Below are positions 9,123-18,772 of a stretch of DNA of 64,000 nt, piece by piece (positions within the stretch are counted from its first letter, which is position 1; every line of letters begins with the position of its first letter). This DNA comes from Tritrichomonas musculus. Its lineage: Eukaryota > Parabasalia > Tritrichomonadida > Tritrichomonadidae. The position numbers and the translations under genes were made by a program. Location: NCBI GenBank assembly GCA_039105265.1, contig JAPFFF010000012.1:1364001-1428000 (forward strand). Direction: 5' to 3'. The notes beneath the pieces are model-generated. The model was not told the origin of the DNA. It saw only the letters and a list, made by a program, of their open reading frames with translations, and ran no database searches.

Positions 9123-9848
9123 TATATACTACTTCATGATGAACACTATTCAATGTCAAAAATTCGAAAAGCAATCCATGTTGGCCAAGTCAGGATTAGA
9201 TATGTATTAAAAAAATTTGATGAAACAGGCCAAATTCCAAATCAATTGAAAAAAGGTCGACCCTCAAAGGCCAATCCAGATATTTTAAATCAAATAACAA
9301 ATTTGACAATACAAAACAGAGTGATATCTGGTGAATCAATATCTCAATTTTTTTTGCAAAATAATATACAAATATCTCCATCAACAATAAATAGATATCG
9401 TAAAGATATTCTAGAATTCGATTTCAAGCCACCAAAGGTTAAATAATTTTTGTCTGAAGAAAATATAGCATCAAGAATATTATTTTCTAATTCAATTTTA
9501 TCATCAGAAAAAATTGAATCAAACCGTATTATTTTTTCTGATGAAAGTCGCTTTTGTTTGTGCTCTGATGGTTATTGGCGTTGGTACAGAAAATGTGACA
9601 ATGGAGATGATGTTTATACAAAAAAGCATAAATTTAATACAGGAGTTATGTTTTTTGGTGCAATTGGAAAAAATTATAAAAGTAAACTTTTAGTTTGTAG
9701 CACATCTATTAACGATTTAGAATATAGAAATATTTTAAATAGATGTGAAATTTTTACAGAATTAAATTTGAAACGTGGAGAAGGAAATTATATCTATATG
9801 CAGGACGGAGCTCCTGCACATAAAAGTGCTCTGACCAAATTGTTTCTC

Positions 9849-9879
<31 letters not shown>

Positions 9880-10381
9880 TAATTTTTTAAAATTTTGGCC
9901 CTCCAATTCACCTGATTTAAATCCGATAGAACATCTTTGGGGAGCCATTAAAAGAATACTGAAAAAATATCAAAATTTATCAAAAAGCAGTTTTATTGAA
10001 AAAGTTATTCAAATTTGGGATAATTTTCCACAAGAAAGTATTAACAGACTTGTCGAGAGCTTCGAAGATAGATTAAAACTTTTGATAACTAAGAATGGAC
10101 AATCAATATCTGATGACCTTCGAAAATTTTCCAATCTTGAATATCATATTCAACCAAATACAGAAATCCTTGATTATGATCAATTGGTCGAATCTTATGA
10201 CCCAAGTATCGATGATTGCCCGGTTGAGTTTCATGCAAAACGCCCTTTTACTATCGAAGAAGATATTCTATTAATTGATCTCGTGGGAAAACTTGGAACC
10301 AAATGGAAGCAAATGGAAATATACTTTGATCAAAGAACATCAACTTCTCTAAGGAATCGTTGGGTTTATTTACGAAAATAA
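9123..10381 (+). pseudogene. Tc1/mariner transposase with C-terminal Myb/SANT domain, inactivated
   Basis: The first ATG is at 9153, but the frame is open from 9123 and reads a helix-turn-helix followed by KKFDETGQIPNQLKKGRPSK, the Tc1 paired-like start. The DDE core follows: first Asp in IIFSDESRF, second in YMQDGAPAH, Glu in SPDLNPIEHLW. The usual Tc1 end (RLVESFEDRLKLLITKNGQ) is extended by about 80 residues. The final ~47 form a Myb/SANT repeat, with Trp and aromatic positions in RPFTIEEDILLIDLV, KWKQM and LRNRWVYL. There is an in-frame TAA at 9444-9446, and a 29-A run (9849-9877) shifts the frame between the second Asp and the Glu. Allowing for slippage, the Asp-Glu spacing is close to 34 residues. 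Transposases of this family cut and paste at TA. The Myb domain presumably adds DNA binding. Confidence 0.85.
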
Positions 10382-10593
10382 CTTAATTTTACCTTTAAAT
10401 TCCAAAAATTTCTTTTTTATCACTTTTTGAATAAAAATTTGTTTTAAAATTTTTAATTTTCACTTTTTGAAGTAAATCTAAAATTGGACGGAAAATTCAA
10501 TGAAAAAGTGTGAATTTTGAATAGTTGATTATTTTTTATGAAAATTTTTGCATTCAAAAGTATTCAAAAGCCGTCCGACTTTTGACTCCTAGT
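9123..10593 (+). mobile_element. Tc1/mariner-type transposon, 5' end missing, with Myb-domain transposase
   Basis: A DD34E-like transposase frame begins abruptly at about 9123 next to the Polinton terminus, and no left inverted repeat is present. To the right of the gene, the direct repeats of CACTTTTTGAA (around 10421-10480), an inverted copy near 10500 and a terminal-looking block ending GACTCCTAG at about 10593 may be subterminal sites and the right end. The right boundary is a guess. The simplest reading is that the Polinton inserted into this element, leaving its 5' part outside the window. Confidence 0.6.
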
Positions 10594-10884
10594 TTATAAA
10601 TTCATAATAAATTAATTATATAAAAAAAATTTATTGAATGAACTCATTGAATATATTATGAGAATGAATTATTTATCCTTTATAGTAAATTGATTATAGA
10701 TATTGAATATATTCTGAGGTTTTTAATTATTTAATGAAAAAAATTGATAGAAGTGATTGAATATTTTATGAATGCTGATTCTTTTTTATTATCAATTTTG
10801 TTATAAAAATATAGTGAATTATTGACCTTGTAGATTAAAACAGATTTTTTTGACCTTATACTAAGGCCAAATAAGATTGAATTC

Positions 10885-10918
10885 CTTATTACTGTAACCG
10901 CCAAAATGCAGTAATAAG
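10885..10918. repeat. Hairpin copy 1 (CTTATTACTG ... CAGTAATAAG)
   Basis: This is a perfect 10-bp inverted repeat around a 14-nt loop that reads TAACCGCCAAAATG. It sits in a larger direct repeat beginning ATTGAATTC that recurs 76 nt downstream. It could form a stem-loop in DNA or RNA. The loop contains TAACCG, similar to Myb target sites, which is only suggestive. Confidence 0.7.
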
Positions 10919-10960
10919 CGATCATTATTCACCTATTATAGATCAAATAAAATTGAATTC

Positions 10961-10994
10961 CTTATTACTGTAACCGCCAAACCGCAGTAATAAG
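10961..10994. repeat. Hairpin copy 2 (CTTATTACTG ... CAGTAATAAG)
   Basis: This is a second copy of the same 10-bp inverted repeat, with loop TAACCGCCAAACCG. The two copies are identical from the upstream ATTGAATTC through TAACCGCCAAA, so they arose by duplication. The stem is conserved exactly while the loop end differs. Confidence 0.7.
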
Positions 10995-11303
10995 AACTTT
11001 TTCACCTTTCTAAAGGCTAATAATTTTGACCTTTAAATATCTTAACAAATTAATTTTTTTTTAACAAAATTGAATCATTCAATAATCCACTTTTTTAAAA
11101 TGAAAAGATAAATTGAATGAATAAAGATAGAACTTTTTGTATTACAAAATAATAATCTTTTTTTATAATTTTTGAAATAAATTTGAATATTATATATCAA
11201 TATTTTTTAATATTTAATTTATATGCATTATATAATATATTCTATTATAATATTCTTTAAATTTTTCATTTTTTTAAAATTTTTTTAAATTTTTCTTAAT
11301 TTC

Positions 11304-11336
11304 TTTATTACTGTGATTTTTTGCAACAGTAATAAA
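11304..11336. repeat. Hairpin copy 3 (TTTATTACTGT ... ACAGTAATAAA)
   Basis: This is an 11-bp inverted repeat with the same TTATTACTG core but a different 11-nt loop (GATTTTTTGCA). It lies about 120 nt before the start of ankyrin gene A. The shared stem with a changed loop suggests the stem is the conserved part. Confidence 0.6.
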
Positions 11337-11458
11337 TGCGAGCTGTAGATAAAAATATATATCTGCCTATAAATGTTATTATTTCAATAAAAAAATCAGA
11401 ATTTGCACTTCAATAAGATTTTATATTTCATATCAAATGTCTTATTATATTAGAGAAC

Positions 11459-12946
11459 ATGAAATCTCATTTTGATGCACAGGAAATATATGATCTTTTA
11501 AAGGAGAGCTTTTCATTTTTAACATATCTTCAAATAAATATGCTATATGGTACAGAATCATCATATGAACAACTATATCCGCTTATTGAAAAAGGTATTG
11601 ACGACCAATCATCAAGCATATATGAAATTTTATTATTAATTGCTTCAATATTTCAAGCACGACCAAAACAATCGCAAAATATCATGAATTTATTAACTTG
11701 CATGATGAAAAAAATTCAATTTTATTTTTCGTCAGACGAATTAATTAAGATTTTTGACTCCTGCAGAAGACTTGTTGTATTTCTATACGAAAACAAATGC
11801 ATCAATATTGATTCCATTAAGAAAGAATTCTTATTGTATGATGATCGTTTCCTTTTGTTTTATCCAGAAATCAAAGAAAGCGATCCAAGAAAATTCAAAA
11901 AATTAATGATAATTGTGTGGCTCTCAAAATTTGTGAGAAGCATTGAAAATTCAATGAACATTGAAAAATACAAAGAAATACGAAGAATTGGTCATGATGA
12001 CTGTACTGTTTCTAAATTAATTAGAGACGATGACATTGAAAATTTTCAACTTTTCATCTCAAATACAAATTTGGACTTTGATTCAAAAATTCAATCGTCT
12101 GTGTTTGAATCAAACACACTTATCAATCAAATGCCAACATTGATAGAATATTCTGCATTTTTTGGATCAATCAACATATTCAAATTTTTATTGCTTCAAT
12201 TAGAAAAGCAGAATTATTTCAATGAAGATTCTGAGAAAAAATTGAAAAAGTTATATGAATATTCAATTGTTGGCGGTTGCTTTGAAATAATTCATATTGT
12301 TGAAGGAATAAATTCTAACCTGAATCTAATTGATAGACATTGCATTAAGCTGGCAATCTCTTATCATCAAAATAAAATCGCTGATTATTTAATTGAAAAT
12401 TCTGATTCAAAGTTTTCATTCGATGATCTCATTTTGTGCATTGAGAAGAACAATTATGAAATGTTCGTGAATATCTTTGAGGATGAATCTTTCATTGATT
12501 TAATTGAAAAAGGATTAAAAGATCCAAGTATCATTGAAATTCAAAATTTGCTGCTGTTTTCTTTGCAAGCTGGAAATTTGACTTTTTTTAAGTTTTTCTT
12601 AAAGGCTTTCAGTTTTGATGTTAATACATTATTGACTATAAATTTAAACTTGTTGTTTTTTTTATACGTTTCTACATTATGCATTTCAAATGGAATTTTT
12701 TTTTAATGATTTATTTGTCACTTCTTCATGTTGCTGTCGAATCGAGAAAAGAAGACTTTGTTCGTTTTTTATTGGGCATAAATGGAATTAATAAAGATAT
12801 CTTGAATGCAATTTCTACATCAATATTAACGATGTTCAATTATCTTTTAGATTATAATGTTTTGTTTTACAATTAATGAAACTCCTTTGGATATAGCTGA
12901 ATTTAAAGGTTTTGATGAAATTAAGGAGATAATCATCAACTCATGA
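11459..12946 (+). CDS. Ankyrin/DUF3447-type protein A, interrupted by two inserts
   Basis: The first block (11459-12651, ~398 residues) has an all-helical N-terminal region, then an LIEYSAFFGSINIFKFLLLQ segment, the hallmark of the trichomonad DUF3447/ankyrin family. Degenerate ankyrin units follow. A second block from 12718 reads SLLHVAVESRKEDFVRFLLG and a third from 12878 reads ETPLDIAEFKGFDEIKEII, then stop at 12944-12946. Between blocks lie T-rich, stop-containing inserts placed exactly before the TPLH-like box. Gene B at 20703 is a paralogue with the same design. Either the inserts are removed from the RNA or the gene is decaying. Function is probably protein binding; partners are unknown. 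Confidence 0.6.
12652..12717 (+). other. Insert A1 between ankyrin modules (candidate non-canonical intron)
   Basis: This ~66-nt T-rich insert starts GTTGTTTTTTTT and contains CAAATGGAATTTT with AATGG 29 nt before the next ankyrin box. It then carries an in-frame stop before SLLHVA resumes in another frame. Boundaries are uncertain by a few nucleotides. It lacks the GTATGT and ACTAACACACAG signals known for Trichomonas introns. Confidence 0.4.
12811..12877 (+). other. Insert A2 between ankyrin modules
   Basis: This ~67-nt insert lies between a module ending NKDILNA and the final module beginning GAAACTCC (ETPLD). It contains ATAATGTTTTG about 25 nt before the box and an in-frame TAA just before the module resumes in a different frame. 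Its 5' edge is the least clear of the six inserts. Confidence 0.3.
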
Positions 12947-13338
12947 ATATTATCATGGTTCTATTTTTTTGTTTGAAATAAAAAAAAAATATTCTTCTAT
13001 TAATTTATAAGATTCTTATACATCTCATCATATGTATTTAATATTTGCAAACATTTCAATCAAAATATTAGTTATTAGGCATTATAATGACAAGCAAATA
13101 AAGCATAAGTTAAAAAAATGAAATTATTATAAATCAGATTAAATTAATAAATATAAAAGTACGAAACCCGACTGTATATCAAGTAGATTAAAGTCATTTT
13201 GGTTTTCAATGAAATATGGTAGAATATTGAAACTTTTCATAATTATCATAGAAAATTTCAAACAAAAAAATAATTCAATATATTATATGGCCATCCAAAA
13301 TTTAAGTTTATATTCCGCCACTTAAAATTTAAAAAGCA
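12947..13338. other. Intergenic, no feature recognised
   Basis: This is AT-rich sequence between ankyrin gene A and the cysteinyl-tRNA synthetase gene. I see no open frame, inverted repeat or clear initiator motif near the downstream start. Confidence 0.6.
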
Positions 13339-15279
13339 ATGTCTGACGAATTAATCGATACAGGTGTTTCAGCATACAATACTCTTGGCGCTAGTATTCA
13401 ACCAATCAAACTTCACAAAGGACTTCCTCTTCGTTGCTATACATGCGGACCTACTGTTTACGCAGATGCTCATCTTGGACACGCAAGAACATATGTTTGC
13501 CTTGATATGATCCGCAGAATCTTAACAGATTACTTCCGTATTCCAGTTATGTGGGCTATGAACATTACCGATATTGACGACAAAATCATCAATGACTTCA
13601 ATTCAAAGAAAACCGGTTTCAATACCGTATTTGAATATTCAAAGAATCGTGAAAATGCTTTCTTTAAGGATATGGATTCATTAAATGTCAGAAGACCAGA
13701 TTCTCTTTTGAGAGTTACAGAAGTTATTCCAAATATCATCAGTTTTGTTCAAGATTTAGTTGACAAAGGATTTGCTTATGCTGAAAGCGGAAGTGTCTAT
13801 TTCGATGTCATCAAATATTCAAAAGATGATAGATTTACTTATGCAGAACTCGAACCCGAATCATTCAACGTCACAGAAGGAAGAAAATCAGAAGAACTTG
13901 TTGATTCAGGAAAGCATAACGCTCCAGATTTTGCATTATGGAAAGCAGCTAAGCCAGGTGAACCTTCATGGGACTCGCCATGGGGAAAGGGAAGGCCAGG
14001 CTGGCATATTGAATGCTCAACTATGTCAACAATGCTCTATGGAAAACAATTTGATATTCACTGTGGTGGTATCGATCTCCGTTTCCCTCATCATACAAAC
14101 GAAATTGCTCAATCACAAGCTAAAAACGAAGTTGTTCCATGGGTTCATATGTGGCTCCATACAGGCCAATTGAAGCGTAATGGAGAAAAAATGGCTAAAT
14201 CTTTGAAAAATTATCAAACAATTGGCGAAATGGTTCAACAGGTTGACTGGAGAATTATTCGATTGGCTTTTGCTATTGTCCCATGGCAAAACGTTCTTGA
14301 TTTCAACGACGATCACCTTAACCAAGCAATTAGCCTTTATAAGCGATTTACAAACTTCCTTCAAAAAGCAGATGCCTTGCTTCAATCAGGACAAGTTAGT
14401 GATGTACATGGATATTCAGAAACTGATCGTGCATTTGCTAATTTAATTGAAGAAACCCATATCAAAGTTAAAACAGCATTTGCAACTAACTTCAATATAC
14501 CTGCTGCCATTCAAGCTCTTCAAGACCTCATTAACGCTGCCTTTGCTGATCCACAACCAAATAACTCACTCTTTGTTTCCGCCGCACGCCTTGTTAATCA
14601 AGTTCTTTCAACTCTTGGATTTACAAAAGACACATTACAACTTTCAGAAGCTGCCGGTGTAAACCTTGGCCCAATTGCATCTATTTTGGCAGGTTTCAGA
14701 AAAGAATCCCGTCAAGCTGGACTTTCCCTTATTAGGACCACACGAGCAATTTCACAATACCTCAATGTCAACCTTAAGCAACCACGTCCAGAATCAAACG
14801 ATAATGGTAATGAAGCAACAGAAGAACAAAAGCGCTACGATTTCGTTAAACAGCTTGATGAATTGAACAAACAATTACTTTCAACCTTTGACCAACTTAG
14901 AGACAAATCTCTCCCATCTGTTGGAATCAAGCTTGAAGATCGATCAAACGGAGACGTCGAATTTAAGATTGGCGATCCTGAAGAATTCGAAAGAGAAGCA
15001 AAATTACAAGCAGAAACTAAGCAACAACAGCAACAACAAAAACAACAGCAAAAAGAACAAAATAATAACAACAAGAAGCAAGCTGCTGCACCAGTTGTTC
15101 ATCCAGCTGAAATGTTCAGAAACCAAACAGATTTGTATTCTCAATGGGATGATCAAGGTATCCCAACACATGATGCAGAAGGAAAACCACTTCCTAAGTC
15201 AAAACTCAACAAACTTAAGGGAGTGTTTGAAAAGCTTTTAGCCAAATATAAGAAGCAACATAAAGATGATCCACAATAA
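13339..15279 (+). CDS. CARS1: Cysteinyl-tRNA synthetase, cytosolic
   Basis: This 646-residue class I aminoacyl-tRNA synthetase attaches cysteine to tRNA-Cys. The zinc-site Cys is in CYTCGPTVYADAHLGHAR, where HLGH (residues 45-48) is the HIGH motif. It continues with MNITDIDDKI and HIECSTMS (second zinc Cys, ~residue 222). GGIDLRFPHHTNEIAQ supplies the zinc-site His and Glu residues, and EKMAKSLKNY (~285) is the KMSKS loop, here with Ala for the first Ser. A helical anticodon-binding domain follows. The last ~130 residues are Gln/Lys-rich and end with the eukaryotic-type motif MFRNQTDLYSQWDDQGIPTHD. This C-terminal extension is typical of eukaryotic enzymes. Start at ATG 13339 fits the family N-terminus. 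It is a housekeeping gene with no linked partner. Confidence 0.96.
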   Translation: MSDELIDTGVSAYNTLGASIQPIKLHKGLPLRCYTCGPTVYADAHLGHARTYVCLDMIRRILTDYFRIPVMWAMNITDIDDKIINDFNSKKTGFNTVFEYSKNRENAFFKDMDSLNVRRPDSLLRVTEVIPNIISFVQDLVDKGFAYAESGSVYFDVIKYSKDDRFTYAELEPESFNVTEGRKSEELVDSGKHNAPDFALWKAAKPGEPSWDSPWGKGRPGWHIECSTMSTMLYGKQFDIHCGGIDLRFPHHTNEIAQSQAKNEVVPWVHMWLHTGQLKRNGEKMAKSLKNYQTIGEMVQQVDWRIIRLAFAIVPWQNVLDFNDDHLNQAISLYKRFTNFLQKADALLQSGQVSDVHGYSETDRAFANLIEETHIKVKTAFATNFNIPAAIQALQDLINAAFADPQPNNSLFVSAARLVNQVLSTLGFTKDTLQLSEAAGVNLGPIASILAGFRKESRQAGLSLIRTTRAISQYLNVNLKQPRPESNDNGNEATEEQKRYDFVKQLDELNKQLLSTFDQLRDKSLPSVGIKLEDRSNGDVEFKIGDPEEFEREAKLQAETKQQQQQQKQQQKEQNNNNKKQAAAPVVHPAEMFRNQTDLYSQWDDQGIPTHDAEGKPLPKSKLNKLKGVFEKLLAKYKKQHKDDPQ

Positions 15280-15641
15280 ATGATATTAGCAATATAACTT
15301 ATATTTTCTATATTTTTTTTTATACTTATTTATTATATAAAAACAGTTATGAATAAACCATGATCATTAATATGATAATGAAATCAAATTTGTTTGATAC
15401 TATTTTGATTATTTACCAATAAAAATTATTATTTTATTTAATGATTGAAATAATAATCTAAATATTATATTGGTATAGTATTATATGGCTCAACTATCTG
15501 ATTTTTATATATTTTTAAGATGATTGGGCTGAGTTAAATCTATATTATAAGTAAATACTTTCTTACGTTAACTCTGAAATTTTGAATAGAATAATATACG
15601 TTGCTCCAGATTTTGAAAATTAAAATAAAAAAAAAAAAAAA
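15280..15641. other. Intergenic, no feature recognised
   Basis: This is AT-rich spacer between two same-strand genes. A weak inverted similarity (GGCTCAACTATCTGA near 15487, GGGCTGAGTT near 15527) is too short to call. An A-run directly precedes the next ATG. Confidence 0.5.
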
Positions 15642-18617
15642 ATGGAAGAAGAATCTCAAGATATTTTAGAAGACTTTCATGAATTACAAAAATCAACAGC
15701 AGAAGTTAATATAGAAATTAAAGCTGCTACAGCCAGTATTGCAGAAAAACTCAAAGCATTGGACGAGATTTCAGATACTCCAGATTTTGATAGAGGGCAA
15801 ATCAACATGATTAATAGTTCGTTTGATACGCTTCAAACAAGCGAGCACGAAGAATTACTGAACGATCTTGTTAAATGGACTAGAGGAACAAAAGTCAACT
15901 TTGAAGAATTTGATTATAATTATTTTAATCAAGTCGAATCATTCCAACAGTTTTATACAAGAAGTTTGGAAGGTCAAGTAGATGGTTTGGAACAACAGAT
16001 TGGAGCTTTTGATGGCTATTTAGATCAAATGAAAAACAAAATTGATTTTTTCCATAATAAGATGGGCGAATTTTTTTCAATGCTACCAACAGATGGTCCT
16101 TATGGGACAATGTATCAACAATATACACCAACTCAAGGTAATATTGGACCTCGCTCAACAGAGCAAGAAAAGATTAAATTTTATGAAGCTCAAATTAAAT
16201 GTTTTAGTGATGCTCTGGATAAATTACAAGAATTGTTGAAAGGTGCATCAGCCGAAATAAAGAAGCTTAGACAAATTGAAGCTGAAAAGCAAAAACAACT
16301 TGACGATCTTAAAAAAGACTTTGAAGATCTTCGGCAAGCGAGTGAAAGCAAAGATGATTTTATCAAAAAACTTAAAGATGATCAAGAAAAAGAAAGAGAG
16401 CAAAGAGAATCAAATAGACCCAAGCTCAGCATGTACAAAAGTCCTGCAATTGAATTTTCAATTAGCGGCGATGAAGAAAGCAAAAACAATAATACTAAAA
16501 ATGGAAGTAAAGATGATGAAGACAATGAATCAAGTGGATCTAAAAAGAAGAAAAAAGTTCATCGCTCTGGCAATAATGAAGAAGAAGAGTATGATGATGA
16601 AGAAAGTGGAAGTCATCACCGAAGGACCAATAGAAATAGAATTTCTATTGAAGATTTAAATTTGTCTTATGTTAATCAAAATGTATTTTCAATAGGAGAA
16701 AGTGAAATTGCTCAATATACCGAAAAAAAGGATCAAAATGGCGAAAAAGATGATTCTCAATCAATTGAAAATGACGAAAAATATAAAGATCTCCTTGACC
16801 AATTGAATAATCTAAAAGAAGAAAATGATTCACTCAAAAACGCAATAAATTCATCATCAGCTGATGATGAATTGAAAAAAATGATTGATCAGTTAACCAA
16901 GGAAAGAGATGAATTAACAAATATTTTCAATGATATTCAAGAAAAGAACAAAGAACTACAAAGTCAACTTGATGAAACAGAAAAGGAAAAAGAAAATCTT
17001 AACAACAAATTAAACGAATCCGAAAAAGAAAAGGAAAACTTAAACAATAAAATAAAAGAATCTGAAAAAGAAAACGAAAAGCTCAATGATCAAATAAAAG
17101 AAAGTGAAAAAGAAAAAGAAAATTTGAAGAATAAATTTGACAATCTCGATGAACAATATCAAAATGTTAGTCAAGGAATACAAACACTTAAAGATGAACT
17201 AGAAAAGGCCCAGGATCAACTAGGAAAAACTCAAGATCAGCTGGAAAAAAGTCAGGAAGAGTTCAACAATAAATCACAACAAGAATCTCAAGGCAAAGCT
17301 AAAGGCAAAAGCAAAGTTCATCAAGATGACGAAGACGGCACTAATTCTAGAGCAAATAGAAGAGCTGAAGCTGCCTCATTTTCAGTTGATGATAGTCAAA
17401 CATCAATAAATATGGTTTCTTTTGAAAAGCCAGAAGAAAATTCAGAAGGAGCAGAAAATAATAATAATAGTAATGATAATAATAATATCGATAATAATAA
17501 CAATAACAATGATATCAATAATAATGATAACAATGATATCGATAATAATAACAACAATAATAATGCTAATAATAATGCAAATAATAATGTTAATAATAAT
17601 GTTAATAATAGTAGTGATAATAGTGTTAATGATGACGATAGTAATGTTAATAATAACGATAATAATGCTAATAATAGCGATAATAATGATAATAACGGTT
17701 ATAGCAATAAAACTCCTTTATCGTTGGATCCAGAATCATTATTCCATTATGACTGTTCAATGACTTATGACTCACAAATGACTCAAACAGATTTATATTC
17801 GTCTGAAATATTTGAAAAAACAGCCTACGAAAAAGCTGAACGGCCAAATTATCAATATCAATCTTCACAAGTTGATCTTGAGCCATATCCACTAGGTGTT
17901 GACAATATTGTTTTTTATGAAGTTAAAAGAAAGCAAGGTTCCAGTACTAAAAGCAGCCACAATGACTATTTATCAAATGATGATAATTTTATTGCAATTA
18001 GATCGCCTCACTCATCGTCTTTCATTTCGCAATCTTCACTTAATAACAATGATGATAACGATGGCAATAATACTACACGTGATGTTGCCGATGGTAGTAG
18101 TAATAATAATAATAATAATGATTTGGATTTTGAAGAAGAAGATGATAATGATATCTACCCACCATTCCATGTTAAAGTACAGTATACGCCAACCAACAAA
18201 AATTTCAAGAAGTTGTGGGTGCCAAAGCCACCTTCAAATGCTACTCCTACTAATTCTCCACGTTTAAAGAGAAATGGTGAAAAAAGAATTTCTTCTGCTC
18301 GTGGCATTTTACTCAATTCTTCTATTAATAACGGAACACATGAAGGAAGGAAATCGCAGATGTTGGCCCCATTGCTTGGCAATCCGCCTTTAGCTGAAAT
18401 TTCTGCTGAATTCAAACCCAGATATCCTCTCCTTGTTGTTCAATCTTTAAATCAACCACCACTTGGTGGATACAGAATAGACAGTGATGATGTTTCTGCG
18501 TTCAGACGAAGAAATTCAGGTCATATAATTGTTGTGCCAAGACGATTATCTTCTTTGAGAAAGAAACCAAAAGATAAAGAAGATCGCAATAATAATAATA
18601 CTGAAGAAACAAAATAA
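15642..18617 (+). CDS. Asn-rich coiled-coil protein, unknown function
   Basis: This is a 991-residue protein. Residues ~1-270 are helical. From ~385 to ~550 there is a long coiled coil with imperfect heptads (repeats of EKEKENLNNKLNESEKE type). Residues ~605-690 are an Asn/Asp-rich tract encoded by AAT/GAT repeats. The C-terminal ~300 residues are Ser/Asn/Pro-rich and likely disordered, with an Arg-rich end (PRRLSSLRKKPKDKED). No enzyme motif or membrane helix is visible. Structure suggests a scaffold or cytoskeletal protein, a common protein class in trichomonads; identity is unknown. The ATG is preceded by a 16-A run, so the exact leader is unclear. Confidence 0.75.
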   Translation: MEEESQDILEDFHELQKSTAEVNIEIKAATASIAEKLKALDEISDTPDFDRGQINMINSSFDTLQTSEHEELLNDLVKWTRGTKVNFEEFDYNYFNQVESFQQFYTRSLEGQVDGLEQQIGAFDGYLDQMKNKIDFFHNKMGEFFSMLPTDGPYGTMYQQYTPTQGNIGPRSTEQEKIKFYEAQIKCFSDALDKLQELLKGASAEIKKLRQIEAEKQKQLDDLKKDFEDLRQASESKDDFIKKLKDDQEKEREQRESNRPKLSMYKSPAIEFSISGDEESKNNNTKNGSKDDEDNESSGSKKKKKVHRSGNNEEEEYDDEESGSHHRRTNRNRISIEDLNLSYVNQNVFSIGESEIAQYTEKKDQNGEKDDSQSIENDEKYKDLLDQLNNLKEENDSLKNAINSSSADDELKKMIDQLTKERDELTNIFNDIQEKNKELQSQLDETEKEKENLNNKLNESEKEKENLNNKIKESEKENEKLNDQIKESEKEKENLKNKFDNLDEQYQNVSQGIQTLKDELEKAQDQLGKTQDQLEKSQEEFNNKSQQESQGKAKGKSKVHQDDEDGTNSRANRRAEAASFSVDDSQTSINMVSFEKPEENSEGAENNNNSNDNNNIDNNNNNNDINNNDNNDIDNNNNNNNANNNANNNVNNNVNNSSDNSVNDDDSNVNNNDNNANNSDNNDNNGYSNKTPLSLDPESLFHYDCSMTYDSQMTQTDLYSSEIFEKTAYEKAERPNYQYQSSQVDLEPYPLGVDNIVFYEVKRKQGSSTKSSHNDYLSNDDNFIAIRSPHSSSFISQSSLNNNDDNDGNNTTRDVADGSSNNNNNNDLDFEEEDDNDIYPPFHVKVQYTPTNKNFKKLWVPKPPSNATPTNSPRLKRNGEKRISSARGILLNSSINNGTHEGRKSQMLAPLLGNPPLAEISAEFKPRYPLLVVQSLNQPPLGGYRIDSDDVSAFRRRNSGHIIVVPRRLSSLRKKPKDKEDRNNNNTEETK

Positions 18618-18772
18618 TTTTAATGGATATTTTATTTTGTTCTGATGTATTTTTTTTTTTTTTTTAAATATGTTGTTGTTTAAAAAAAATTAAAATTTAA
18701 TTCGAAATTTTTATTATTATAAAGTTAAGAATAGATTTTAAAGTAAATTAATTTACTGAACTTTCAATGCTT

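Larger units (their letters stand above)
10594..11458. other. Intergenic region holding three related hairpins
   Basis: No gene is visible in this very AT-rich stretch. A 64-residue minus-strand frame at 10731-10925 is not credible, since it is formed largely by the hairpin sequence. The only structured content is the three inverted repeats listed separately. Confidence 0.6.

Noticed and set aside
10731-10925. 64-codon minus-strand frame
   Set aside because: It is composed largely of hairpin and AT-rich sequence, with no recognisable start context or similarity.
10885-11336. Hairpin repeats as a CRISPR array
   Set aside because: Only three units, irregular spacing, no unique spacers, and eukaryotic context.
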